Positions 6,664 to 13,256 of a DNA stretch of 16,750 nucleotides are shown one piece after another. The DNA is from JAUPVN01 sp964423475 (GTDB lineage: Bacteria; Patescibacteriota; Saccharimonadia; Saccharimonadales; CAIOMD01), in NCBI GenBank assembly GCA_964423475.1, contig CAYRFD010000019.1, positions 1-16,750 of the forward strand, read 5' to 3'. The stretch's first letter is position 1. Every line of letters starts with the position of its first letter. The notes below the pieces were generated by a model. The model was not told where the DNA came from, did not search any database, and was given only the letters and a program-made list of their open reading frames with translations. A program made the translations under genes and the position numbers.

Positions 6664-7050
6664 ATGGCAAGAATTAGCGGTGTTACTATACCAAATGAAA
6701 AACAAGTAGGTGTTGCGCTTACTTATGTATACGGCATAGGACCTAAAATATCTGATAGTATTTTAGATAAAGCAGGAATAGATAGTACTATACGTGTTAA
6801 AAACCTAACAGATGCTCAGACTACTAAAATTCAAGATGTTATTAACGACGGTTATTTAGTAGAAGGAGAACTACAAAGAATAGTAGTGCAAAATATTAAG
6901 CGTCTTAAAGAAATTAAAGCTTACAGAGGCATACGTCATACAAATAATCTTCCTAGTAGGGGCCAACGTACCAAAACTAATGCTAGAACAAGACGTGGTA
7001 AAAAATCAACTGTTGGTGGCACTGCCAAGAAAGCGGCTACAAAGACATGA
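6664..7050 (+). CDS. rpsM: 30S ribosomal protein uS13
   Basis: uS13 sits in the 30S head and contacts the P-site tRNA and the large subunit. The 128-residue product begins MARISGVTIPNEKQVGVALTY... as the family does, has the helix-hairpin-helix YGIGPKISDSILDKAGI (24-40), and carries the conserved EIKAYRGIRH, LPSRGQRTKTNARTRRG segment near residues 89-114. The remaining C-terminal residues are a short Lys/Thr tail that in the ribosome reaches toward the tRNAs. The ribosome binding site AAGGA (6654-6658) lies in the end of rpmJ. The stop is TGA, showing that TGA is not reassigned here. It is followed by rpsK after 22 bases. Confidence 0.98.
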   Translation: MARISGVTIPNEKQVGVALTYVYGIGPKISDSILDKAGIDSTIRVKNLTDAQTTKIQDVINDGYLVEGELQRIVVQNIKRLKEIKAYRGIRHTNNLPSRGQRTKTNARTRRGKKSTVGGTAKKAATKT

Positions 7051-7072
7051 TAATTTATAGGGGTATTAAATA

Positions 7073-7471
7073 ATGGCTGATAATATTTCAACTGCTGTTC
7101 GTAAAAAAAAGAGTAAAAGAAGCGTACCTTACGGTCAAGTTCATATTAGTGCTAGTTTTAATAACACTATTGTTTCTGTTACAGATACAAAAGGTGGCCT
7201 ATTAACAGCGTCTAGTGCTGGCGCTTGTGGTTTTAGGGGTAGTAAAAAAGGTACAGCCTATGCTGCTCAGGTTGCGGCAGATAAAGCAATCTTAAGCGCT
7301 AAACAACTACACGGCATAAGCAAAGCCGACGTATATATTAAAGGTATTGGCCAAGGTCGCGACGCGGCAATTAGGTCACTTGCTTCTCATGATGTTTCTG
7401 TAGAAACTATTTCTGATGTAACTGGAGTACCTCATGGTGGCTGTAGACCACCTAAGGCTAGAAGGGTTTAA
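7073..7471 (+). CDS. rpsK: 30S ribosomal protein uS11
   Basis: uS11 lies on the 30S platform near the Shine-Dalgarno helix site. The 132-residue product has a basic N-terminus and the family core: AHI-like VHISASFNNTIVSVTDTKG (23-41), GACGFRGSKKGTAYAAQVAA (50-69), a KGIGQGRDAAIRSL segment (89-102) and the terminal PHGGCRPPKARRV (120-132). Two usually conserved sites differ: the KGPGxGR loop reads KGIGQGR, and the HNG before CRPPK reads HGG (121-123). The Asn of HNG is the residue converted to isoaspartate in E. coli uS11. AGGGG (7059-7063) is the ribosome binding site. rpsD follows after 4 bases. Confidence 0.98.
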   Translation: MADNISTAVRKKKSKRSVPYGQVHISASFNNTIVSVTDTKGGLLTASSAGACGFRGSKKGTAYAAQVAADKAILSAKQLHGISKADVYIKGIGQGRDAAIRSLASHDVSVETISDVTGVPHGGCRPPKARRV

Positions 7472-7475
7472 TAAT

Positions 7476-8093
7476 ATGGCAAGAGATACACAATCTATTA
7501 CTAAAATGAGTAGAAGAGAAGGCTATGCGCTTCATCCTAAAGCTATTAAGCATATGGCAAAGCGTAGCACTATGCCAGGCCAACATGGCCGAACAGGTAG
7601 ACGTTCTACACCAAGCCAGTACGCATTACAGCTGCGCGAAAAGCAAAAAGTTAAAAGACTTTACGGTTTATTAGAAAGACAGTTTTCTAATATAATGAAA
7701 GAAGCTAGCCGCAGAAGTGGTCAGAGTGGTGAAGTATTGTTACAAATTTTAGAACAACGCGCAGATAATACAGTTTACAGGGCTGGTTTTGCAAATAGTC
7801 GCAGGGCAGCTAGACAACTAGTAACCCACGGTCATTTTATGCTTAACGGAAGACGTGTAGATATACCATCTATTAGAATAAAGCCCGGAGACATACTAGA
7901 AGTACGCCCAAAGAGCCAGTCTACTGTCTACTTTAAAAATCTTGATGATATTACAAGCGAAAACGATGTTACTGTATCTTGGATAAAAGTAGATAGAAAA
8001 AAATTCAAAATATCTGTAACAGGTCTACCACCAAGAGAAGAAGCCGAACCAGAGATTAACGAACAATTAATAGTAGAGTATTACTCACGATAA
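7476..8093 (+). CDS. rpsD: 30S ribosomal protein uS4, cysteine-free form
   Basis: uS4 is a primary 16S rRNA binder that nucleates assembly of the 30S body and, in E. coli, represses its own operon. I use the ATG at 7476 (205 residues, family length), because the protein then begins MARDTQSITKMSRREG like its relatives and GAAGGG (7461-7466) is well placed; an in-frame ATG at 7434 would overlap rpsK. Landmarks: MPGQHGRTGRRSTPSQYALQ (34-53), an S4 domain with SRRAARQLVTHGHFMLNGRR around 105-125 and RIKPGDILEV, and a C-terminal helix ending IVEYYSR. The N-terminal zinc-knuckle cysteines found in many uS4 proteins are all absent, so this is the C-minus type. Confidence 0.97.
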   Translation: MARDTQSITKMSRREGYALHPKAIKHMAKRSTMPGQHGRTGRRSTPSQYALQLREKQKVKRLYGLLERQFSNIMKEASRRSGQSGEVLLQILEQRADNTVYRAGFANSRRAARQLVTHGHFMLNGRRVDIPSIRIKPGDILEVRPKSQSTVYFKNLDDITSENDVTVSWIKVDRKKFKISVTGLPPREEAEPEINEQLIVEYYSR

Positions 8094-8111
8094 GGAGAGG
8101 ATAACTTATAT

Positions 8112-9053
8112 ATGTCAAAATTAATTCATACACCATCATTGGCAAACGTAGAGGAGCATAACGAAAAAAGTGCTACATTTGTTATAGAGCCTCTTCACAC
8201 TGGTTACGGCATGACTTTAGGTAACAGTATGCGCCGTGTTCTACTATCGAGTGTTTCGGGTGCATCTATTACTGCTTTTAAAATAGAAGGTGTTACGCAC
8301 GAATTTACTGCCGTTAAGGGTGTTAGAGAAGATGTTGTTAGTATAATGCTTAATCTAAAATCAATTAGATTTAAAATGTATACAGAAGAACCACAGACAA
8401 TTCGCTTAACTCACAAGGGTAAAGGAGAGGTTACTGCAGGCGAATTTAAAGTAAATGCAGATGTAGAGGTTGTAAACCCAGAGCATGTTATAGCAACTGT
8501 TGCAGAATCTGATGCTGAATTTATTATAGATGTAATTGTAGAAACAGGCCGTGGCTATAGAACAGTAGAAGAAGGCGCTAACCGAAAACCAAGCGATATG
8601 ATAGCAGTAGACGCAATATTTAGCCCAGTTTTAAGAGTTAGATATAAAGTAGAAAATACACGCGTAGGCCAAATTACAGATCTAGATAAGTTAATCATTA
8701 CAGTTGACACAGATGGCTCTATTACGCCTAAAGACGCCTTTGAAGAAGCTGCCGCAATACTAGTTAATCAGTATAACGCACTAGCTGGCTCTACAAAAAT
8801 AGAAGCAATGCCAGCAAGTAAAACTGTTGCACCAGACTTTCATGCAGACGATTCAGAAGACCCTGCAGAGCTAATGGTTTCTGTAGAAGATTTAAATTTA
8901 ACTGCACGCACAACAAATGCTTTAATAAATAACGATATTCATACTTTAAAAGATTTGTTTTCTTTGGGTGATGCAGAACTAAGAGATCTTAAAGGATTTG
9001 GTCAAAAAGCTTTAGACGAAGTTAAAGATAAGCTTACCGAATTGGAGTTGTAA
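8112..9053 (+). CDS. rpoA: RNA polymerase alpha subunit
   Basis: Alpha dimerises to start assembly of RNA polymerase and its C-terminal domain contacts DNA and activators. The 313-residue product has the N-terminal domain at 1-228, with EPLHTGYGMTLGNSMRRVLL (27-46) and the VNPEHVIATV segment, then a linker of about 30 residues and a C-terminal domain (about 255-313): LNLTARTTNALINNDIHTLK and a helix-hairpin-helix LKGFGQKALDEVKDKL. By alignment in my head, E. coli DNA-contact residues R265, N268, G296 and K298 are kept, while C269 is Ala and N294 is Gly. AAGGAGAGG (8092-8100) precedes the ATG by 11-14 bases. rplQ follows after one base. Confidence 0.98.
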   Translation: MSKLIHTPSLANVEEHNEKSATFVIEPLHTGYGMTLGNSMRRVLLSSVSGASITAFKIEGVTHEFTAVKGVREDVVSIMLNLKSIRFKMYTEEPQTIRLTHKGKGEVTAGEFKVNADVEVVNPEHVIATVAESDAEFIIDVIVETGRGYRTVEEGANRKPSDMIAVDAIFSPVLRVRYKVENTRVGQITDLDKLIITVDTDGSITPKDAFEEAAAILVNQYNALAGSTKIEAMPASKTVAPDFHADDSEDPAELMVSVEDLNLTARTTNALINNDIHTLKDLFSLGDAELRDLKGFGQKALDEVKDKLTELEL

Positions 9054-9054
9054 T

Positions 9055-9606
9055 ATGCATAGACACGGATATAAAGGGCGTAAATTTAGACGTCAAAAAG
9101 ATGAAAGGCGAGCTTTAATTAAAGGCTTAGCTAGTAATCTAATAGAGCATGGTTCAATTACAACCACTACACCAAAGGCAAAAGAATTAGTCCCATATTT
9201 TGAAAAAATTATTACAAAAGCTAAAAAAGGTGATTTACATAATCGACGTTTAGTTATTCAGAAAGTAGCTAACGTTAATAGCGCGCATAAACTTGTAGAT
9301 GAGATAGCGCCAAAATTAACAAAAAGAAACTCTGGCCATGTAAGAATTGTTAAAAAAGATAATAGACGAGGAGATAACGCTCAAATGGCTACGGTGTCTT
9401 TCGTAGACGATGTAGTAACTCTTGAGCCAACTATAGCAAAATCACAACAGGCTACAACAACAAAGAAATCATCTAAAAACGGAGCCACAACTACAGTGTT
9501 AACTAAAGCGCAAGCTAAGAAGCAAGCTACTCCTCAAAAAACCGTTGCCACTCATACAAATAATAAGGCAACCCGCGCTAAAGGCGTTACTAAAGGAGAT
9601 AGATAA
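9055..9606 (+). CDS. rplQ: 50S ribosomal protein bL17 with long basic tail
   Basis: bL17 lies near the peptide exit tunnel rim. The core (residues 1-120) is recognisable by GYKGRKFRRQKDERRALIKG, the LIEHGSITTTTPKAKEL motif (30-46), and the domain ending in ATVSFVD near 118. After it comes a tail of about 62 residues made mostly of Lys, Thr, Ala, Gln and Ser (residues 122-183), without predicted structure, so the protein is 183 residues against the usual 115-125. rpoA ends one base upstream and its last codons carry the GGAG ribosome binding site; the stop codon overlaps the rplM ATG by one base (TAATG), suggesting coupled translation. Confidence 0.96.
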   Translation: MHRHGYKGRKFRRQKDERRALIKGLASNLIEHGSITTTTPKAKELVPYFEKIITKAKKGDLHNRRLVIQKVANVNSAHKLVDEIAPKLTKRNSGHVRIVKKDNRRGDNAQMATVSFVDDVVTLEPTIAKSQQATTTKKSSKNGATTTVLTKAQAKKQATPQKTVATHTNNKATRAKGVTKGDR

Positions 9607-10034
9607 TGAAAACTTTTAGTGCAAAGCCGTCTGATGTTACCAGAGAATGGTTGCTTATAGACGCGTCAGAGGCTCCATTGGGGCGGATATCAACTAAAAT
9701 TGCTACATATCTTACGGGTAAAGGTAAAACTCAATTTACTCAACATATAGATTGTGGAGATTTTGTAGTAGTTATCAATACTAGTAGACTTATTGTTACT
9801 GGAGATAAACTAAAAGATAAAAAATATTATCGTCATAGTCAATATCCTGGTAGCTTAAAAACAACCACACTAGAAGATCAAATGAAAAAAGATTCTACAA
9901 AAGTTGTGTACGAGGCTGTAAAGGGCATGTTACCCAAGAATAAACTAGTAGATGAGCGCTTAAAAAGACTTAAAATTTATGCAAACGAAGAACATAAGCA
10001 CGAAGCTCAAAAACCTAAGAAAGTGAGTATTTAG
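9606..10034 (+). CDS. rplM: 50S ribosomal protein uL13
   Basis: uL13 is an early-assembly protein of the large subunit. The 142-residue product matches the normal length and shows the family blocks: W-LLIDASEAPLGRISTKIA (15-34), YLTGKGKTQFTQHIDCGDFV (35-54) and VVINTSRLIVTGDKLKDKKYYRHS, then the YPGSLKTTTLEDQM region and a VKGMLPKNKL helix near 108-118. It starts inside the rplQ stop (one-base overlap) with AAAGGAGAT just upstream as ribosome binding site. It forms the usual rplM-rpsI pair with the next gene, here joined directly to the alpha operon. Confidence 0.98.
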   Translation: MKTFSAKPSDVTREWLLIDASEAPLGRISTKIATYLTGKGKTQFTQHIDCGDFVVVINTSRLIVTGDKLKDKKYYRHSQYPGSLKTTTLEDQMKKDSTKVVYEAVKGMLPKNKLVDERLKRLKIYANEEHKHEAQKPKKVSI

Positions 10035-10038
10035 TATT

Positions 10039-10437
10039 ATGGCAAAGCAAGAATATTTTTATGCATTAGGGCGTAGAAAAAGTGCTACCGCAAGAGTAAG
10101 GTTAATGGGTGGTAAGGGCACAACAACTGTAAATGGAAAACCTGTAGAAGAGTATTTTAATAAAAGTGAATTATTATTAAAAGAAATTAATAAACCCTTT
10201 GAATTATTAGATAAAGTTAATAAATTTGATGTTAGTGTAGTTGTAGAAGGTAGCGGGCCAAATGGCCAGGCGTCTGCTATACAATTGGGAATTTCTAAAT
10301 CTTTAGTTTTAGTAAACGAAGATTTTAAGAGTACACTAAAAAAAGCTAATTTATTAACTCGTGATTCTAGAGAGCGTGAAAGAAAGAAATTTGGTCTAAA
10401 GGGCGCTCGTAAGCAAAGACAGTTTACAAAACGTTAA
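10039..10437 (+). CDS. rpsI: 30S ribosomal protein uS9
   Basis: uS9 lies in the 30S head, and its C-terminal Lys-Arg reaches the P-site tRNA anticodon. The 132-residue product begins with YALGRRKSATARVRLMGGKG (8-27), has VVEGSGPNGQASAIQLGISK (68-87) and ends LLTRDSRERERKKFGLKGAR followed by KQRQFTKR, so the functional terminal Arg is present. It starts 4 bases after rplM. It is the last gene of the ribosomal run: a strong terminator hairpin begins 22 bases after its stop codon. Confidence 0.98.
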   Translation: MAKQEYFYALGRRKSATARVRLMGGKGTTTVNGKPVEEYFNKSELLLKEINKPFELLDKVNKFDVSVVVEGSGPNGQASAIQLGISKSLVLVNEDFKSTLKKANLLTRDSRERERKKFGLKGARKQRQFTKR

Positions 10438-10459
10438 AAATTTGTGTAAAAACAATTTG

Positions 10460-10490
10460 GTACCCGCTGTTATAGCAGCGGGTACTTTTA
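10460..10490 (+). terminator. Rho-independent terminator of the ribosomal operon
   Basis: GTACCCGCTG (10460-10469) and CAGCGGGTAC (10476-10485) form a perfect 10-bp stem with a 6-base loop (TTATAG), followed by TTTTA. The G at 10459 can add a G-U pair. The stem is far more GC-rich than its surroundings. It is the only convincing terminator in the window. Confidence 0.9.
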
Positions 10491-10493
10491 GTA

Positions 10494-10499
10494 TACAAT
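10494..10499 (+). promoter_or_regulatory. -10 box for the RNA methyltransferase gene, leaderless geometry
   Basis: TACAAT ends 6 bases before the ATG at 10506, so the predicted first transcribed base is the A of ATG. Any -35 contact would fall in the terminator stem-loop (weak candidate TTATAG, 10470-10475, 18-base spacer). Confidence 0.5.
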
Positions 10500-10505
10500 A
10501 AATAT

Positions 10506-11468
10506 ATGTATGATAAAGATTTTATAATAAGAACATCAAATATTTGGGGCACAACAATAGATAAAACTCAAAGTTTGCTTCAGACCAATTATTTAAAATC
10601 TGTAAGAATAAATACTATAAATCAAAAAAAGACTACTCTAAGCAACATTAAAAAAATATTACCACCCAATAGCTTAACTCCTATAGATTGGTCCAATGAT
10701 TGCTATTTACTACAGAATAATAGTTCTTTAGACACTCGTAGTTACCTATTTAATAGTGGGCAGTATATTATGCAAAATGCGTCTAGCTTTATACCAGTAT
10801 TAGAATTAAAACCCAACAAAAATGATAGAATTTTAGATTTATGCGCAGCACCGGGTTCTAAATCTAGTCATATTGCTATGCTAACAAAAAATAAAGCATT
10901 ATTGTTATTAAATGATACATCTAAAACAAGATTCTTTAAAATGAGGGATTTAATGAATAGTTATAATGTTAAAGCAGAATATAGTTTAAGAGATGGCCGA
11001 AACATATCAAAATATTATTCTGCTAATTATTTTAATAAAATTCTTGTTGATGCTCCTTGCTCGGGAGAAGCTAACATTACTAAAGACGATATTTGGAGTT
11101 ATGCTACTATAAAACGTTTAAGTAAACTTCAGTCTGTATTATTAAACGAGGCATATAGATTACTGTCACCAGGTGGTAGGCTTGTGTATAGTACCTGCAC
11201 TATTGCACCAGAGGAAAACGAAATAGTAGTAAATAACTTGTTAGAACAGCAGCCACAGGCTCAGATACTGCCCCTAGAACAATATCCAATACCTAAAATG
11301 CAGGGTTTAGATTCGTGGAAAAACAAAAAAATGCAAAAATCGTTAAAACATACAGTAAGATTATTGCCGGGAGAATACACTAAACCATTTTATATTGCGC
11401 TAATAACAAAAAATTTATCTGCATCAGAAGATAACTCATATTTAAAGCTTTCCCAGGGATTATATTAG
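10506..11468 (+). CDS. RNA cytosine-C5 methyltransferase, RsmB/NOP2/Sun family
   Basis: This enzyme family transfers a methyl group from SAM to C5 of cytosine in rRNA or tRNA through a covalent cysteine intermediate. The 320-residue product shows the SAM-binding motif I DLCAAPGSKS (111-120), motif IV DAPCSGE (182-188, with the release cysteine C185) and motif VI STCTIAPEENE (229-239, with the nucleophile C231), plus SPGGRLVY before it and a C-terminal LLPGEYTKPFYIALI strand. It lacks the NusB-like N-terminal domain of RsmB, so the exact target (16S rRNA or tRNA) cannot be named. No Shine-Dalgarno sequence is present: the -10 box sits directly before the ATG. It is a monocistronic unit, convergent with the protease-inhibitor gene. 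Confidence 0.93.
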   Translation: MYDKDFIIRTSNIWGTTIDKTQSLLQTNYLKSVRINTINQKKTTLSNIKKILPPNSLTPIDWSNDCYLLQNNSSLDTRSYLFNSGQYIMQNASSFIPVLELKPNKNDRILDLCAAPGSKSSHIAMLTKNKALLLLNDTSKTRFFKMRDLMNSYNVKAEYSLRDGRNISKYYSANYFNKILVDAPCSGEANITKDDIWSYATIKRLSKLQSVLLNEAYRLLSPGGRLVYSTCTIAPEENEIVVNNLLEQQPQAQILPLEQYPIPKMQGLDSWKNKKMQKSLKHTVRLLPGEYTKPFYIALITKNLSASEDNSYLKLSQGLY

Positions 11469-11537
11469 CTATAGTCTATTAAATTTTTTCAATTTCATTT
11501 AACGTAGATATTTAATATTTACAACACAAAACTGTAA

Positions 11538-11954
11538 TTAGTTGGTTACGTTTATATTGTACGTTTTTGATTCAGCCGCGGGTGTAGTAGTATCCCAAGA
11601 TTGTGAATAGCTAAATTGTAGATCAGTAATGCCAGGCCTTAGGGCTTCAAAAGTCCAAACATCTAACCCGGGAGAGCCTATATTGTTTGTTGCTGGAGTG
11701 AATTGATTAGAAATATATCTAACAGTTGTGTGGTCGTACATGTCGTTTAGTTGCCAAGTAAAACCCGTAGTTGGGTTTGATGTAAGTTCTATTTGAAATT
11801 GCTGTCCCTTGCTTACGTTAACCTTAGAAAGGTCATTCACGGTTATTACTAATATTGGCTTACTATTATCTTTAGTATTTGGTGCAATAAAAATTGCAGC
11901 ACATAATATAACTAGCGCAACAGCCCCTACAATAACAAGCATTATTTTAGACAT
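11538..11954 (-). CDS. Membrane-anchored chagasin-type (I42) cysteine protease inhibitor
   Basis: The 138-residue protein starts with a hydrophobic segment (about 5-24) that would act as a signal anchor; its Cys18 does not sit in a proper lipobox (preceded by Leu). Residues 35-138 resemble the chagasin fold: loop NPTTGF (60-65), loop GSPGLDVWTFEA (93-104) and RPG (106-108) followed by FSYSQSW (114-120). These are the three loops by which I42 inhibitors block papain-like proteases. The domain would face outside the cell. Its start has AAAGGA 4-5 bases upstream, and a clear promoter precedes that. Known: chagasin-family inhibitors occur in protists, bacteria and archaea. Inferred: protection from host or environmental cysteine proteases. 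Confidence 0.85.
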   Translation of the reverse strand: MSKIMLVIVGAVALVILCAAIFIAPNTKDNSKPILVITVNDLSKVNVSKGQQFQIELTSNPTTGFTWQLNDMYDHTTVRYISNQFTPATNNIGSPGLDVWTFEALRPGITDLQFSYSQSWDTTTPAAESKTYNINVTN

Positions 11955-11976
11955 AGTATCCTTTATTTATAAGTGT

Positions 11977-12005
11977 ATTATAGTTACAAATATAATGTAT
12001 TGCAA
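11977..12005 (-). promoter_or_regulatory. Promoter of the protease-inhibitor gene
   Basis: On the minus strand TTGCAA (12000-12005) and TATAAT (11977-11982) are exactly 17 bases apart. Transcription would start near 11970, giving a leader of about 16 bases that contains the AAAGGA ribosome binding site. This is the best complete -35/-10 pair among the protein-coding genes here. Confidence 0.65.
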
Positions 12006-12012
12006 TAAATTT

Positions 12013-13194
12013 TTAATTAAATAGGTTTAAATCTTTTAAATCTTTTGGTAAAAATCCTTCTTTGGGTAAATAATCTGATTCCCACTTATAATTATTGCCA
12101 AAACCTTCTTTTTTCATAAAATCGTTAGATGCGTTAATTAAATGTTTTGGTACAGGCATATCTGAGCTGCTATTTGCAGCGTTTTGTGCATTCACCATAG
12201 CATCTGCAACCTTCCTAGATTTTTTGCATGAAGCCAAAGCTAACGCACAGTGAAATAAATTATATTTGCATTCAGGTAAACCTATTCGCTCTACAGCTAA
12301 AAATGTGCTAACAGATAAGTTTAGAGCTGCAGAACTTGTTATTCCAATATCCTCGCTAGCAAAGATTATCATTCTTCTTGCTATAAATTTTGGGTCTTCG
12401 CCAGCTTTTAACATTCTGGCAAGGTAATATAAAGTTGCATTAGCGTCACTGCCACGCATACTTTTAATAAAAGCACTAATAATTGAATAATGCTTGTCTC
12501 CATTTTTATCATAACCAGGCAAAGTTTTTTGTACGTTATTTTTAACATCTTCTATACTAATAATTTTATTATTTGCCAGCTCTAGGCATAACTGTAAGTT
12601 ACCTAGAGCTATACGGGCATCTCCACCAGAAGCAAGCGCAATATATTCTAATACTTTGTTACTAGCGGCTTTAGTTTTATTTAATTTAGTTAATGCATTT
12701 TTTAATATTTTAATTACGTCAGATTTGTCCAATGGTTCTAAAATTATAACTTTCATTCTAGATAGTAAAGGATTAATTACTTCGTAGCTTGGATTTTCTG
12801 TAGTAGCACCAATTAATACTATAAGTCCATTTTCTACGTGTGGTAAAAATGCATCTTGTTGGGCTTTGTTAAAGCGATGTATTTCGTCTACAAATAATAT
12901 AGTTTGCATTTCAAGCCGCTTATTTTGCTCAGCTCTTAAAATAACTTTTTTAACATCAGTTATACCGCTTGTAACTGCACTTATTTCAATAAAATCTGCA
13001 GACGTTTCGTTTGCGATAATTCGTGCCAACGTAGTTTTCCCGCTGCCGGGTGGCCCCCATAATAATATACTAATAGGCTTTTTATTATTGATAATACGTT
13101 CTAATATTTCATTTTTACTAATTAAATGATTTTGACCAACTACACTATCTAAATCTTTAGGGCGCATTTGTTCTGCAAGAGGAATGATGGGCAT
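12013..13194 (-). CDS. rarA: Replication-associated recombination protein RarA (MgsA/WRNIP1 family AAA+ ATPase)
   Basis: RarA is a clamp-loader-like AAA+ ATPase acting at stalled replication forks and single-stranded DNA ends. The 393-residue product opens with PLAEQMRPKDLDSVVGQNHL, typical of the family, then Walker A GPPGSGKT (47-54), Walker B LFVDEIH (100-106) with the family's EIHRFNKAQQDAFLPHVE, sensor 1 GATTENPS (129-136) and the arginine finger in LLSRMKVI (143-150). The C-terminal half has the tetramerisation region with DKHYSIISAFIKSMRGSDAN and YLARMLKAGEDPKFIARRM, also diagnostic. It is slightly shorter than E. coli RarA (447). The gene is divergent from trpS; its TATAAT ends 6 bases before the ATG. 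Confidence 0.96.
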   Translation of the reverse strand: MPIIPLAEQMRPKDLDSVVGQNHLISKNEILERIINNKKPISILLWGPPGSGKTTLARIIANETSADFIEISAVTSGITDVKKVILRAEQNKRLEMQTILFVDEIHRFNKAQQDAFLPHVENGLIVLIGATTENPSYEVINPLLSRMKVIILEPLDKSDVIKILKNALTKLNKTKAASNKVLEYIALASGGDARIALGNLQLCLELANNKIISIEDVKNNVQKTLPGYDKNGDKHYSIISAFIKSMRGSDANATLYYLARMLKAGEDPKFIARRMIIFASEDIGITSSAALNLSVSTFLAVERIGLPECKYNLFHCALALASCKKSRKVADAMVNAQNAANSSSDMPVPKHLINASNDFMKKEGFGNNYKWESDYLPKEGFLPKDLKDLNLFN

Positions 13195-13200
13195 ATATCT

Positions 13201-13206
13201 ATTATA
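13201..13206 (-). promoter_or_regulatory. -10 box for rarA, leaderless geometry
   Basis: A consensus TATAAT on the minus strand ends 6 bases before the rarA ATG (13194), so the A of ATG is the predicted first transcribed base. No Shine-Dalgarno sequence and no good -35 are seen. Confidence 0.6.
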
Positions 13207-13245
13207 CTTAAATTATTTATATATGTTTGTAATGTTTTTTTAAGG

Positions 13246-13251
13246 TATAAT
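13246..13251 (+). promoter_or_regulatory. -10 box for trpS, leaderless geometry
   Basis: TATAAT (context AAGGTATAAT, similar to the box before the DUF1232-like gene) ends 8 bases before the ATG at 13260 and 5 before the in-frame GTG at 13257. Transcription would begin at or just before the start codon. It is divergent from the rarA box 40 bases away. Confidence 0.6.
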
Positions 13252-13256
13252 GATAA

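Noticed and set aside
7048..7050. Possible reassignment of TGA
   Set aside because: TGA ends rpsM at the family-typical length and ends the small membrane ORF at a coupled junction; no in-frame TGA interrupts any gene here.
7434..7475. Upstream in-frame ATG for rpsD
   Set aside because: It overlaps conserved rpsK codons, and family alignment and the GAAGGG site both place the start at 7476.
11988..12060. Short repeats of AAATCTTTTAAATCTTTTGG near the rarA end as a repeat array
   Set aside because: They are codons for the Lys/Asp/Leu-rich C-terminus of RarA, only two imperfect copies.
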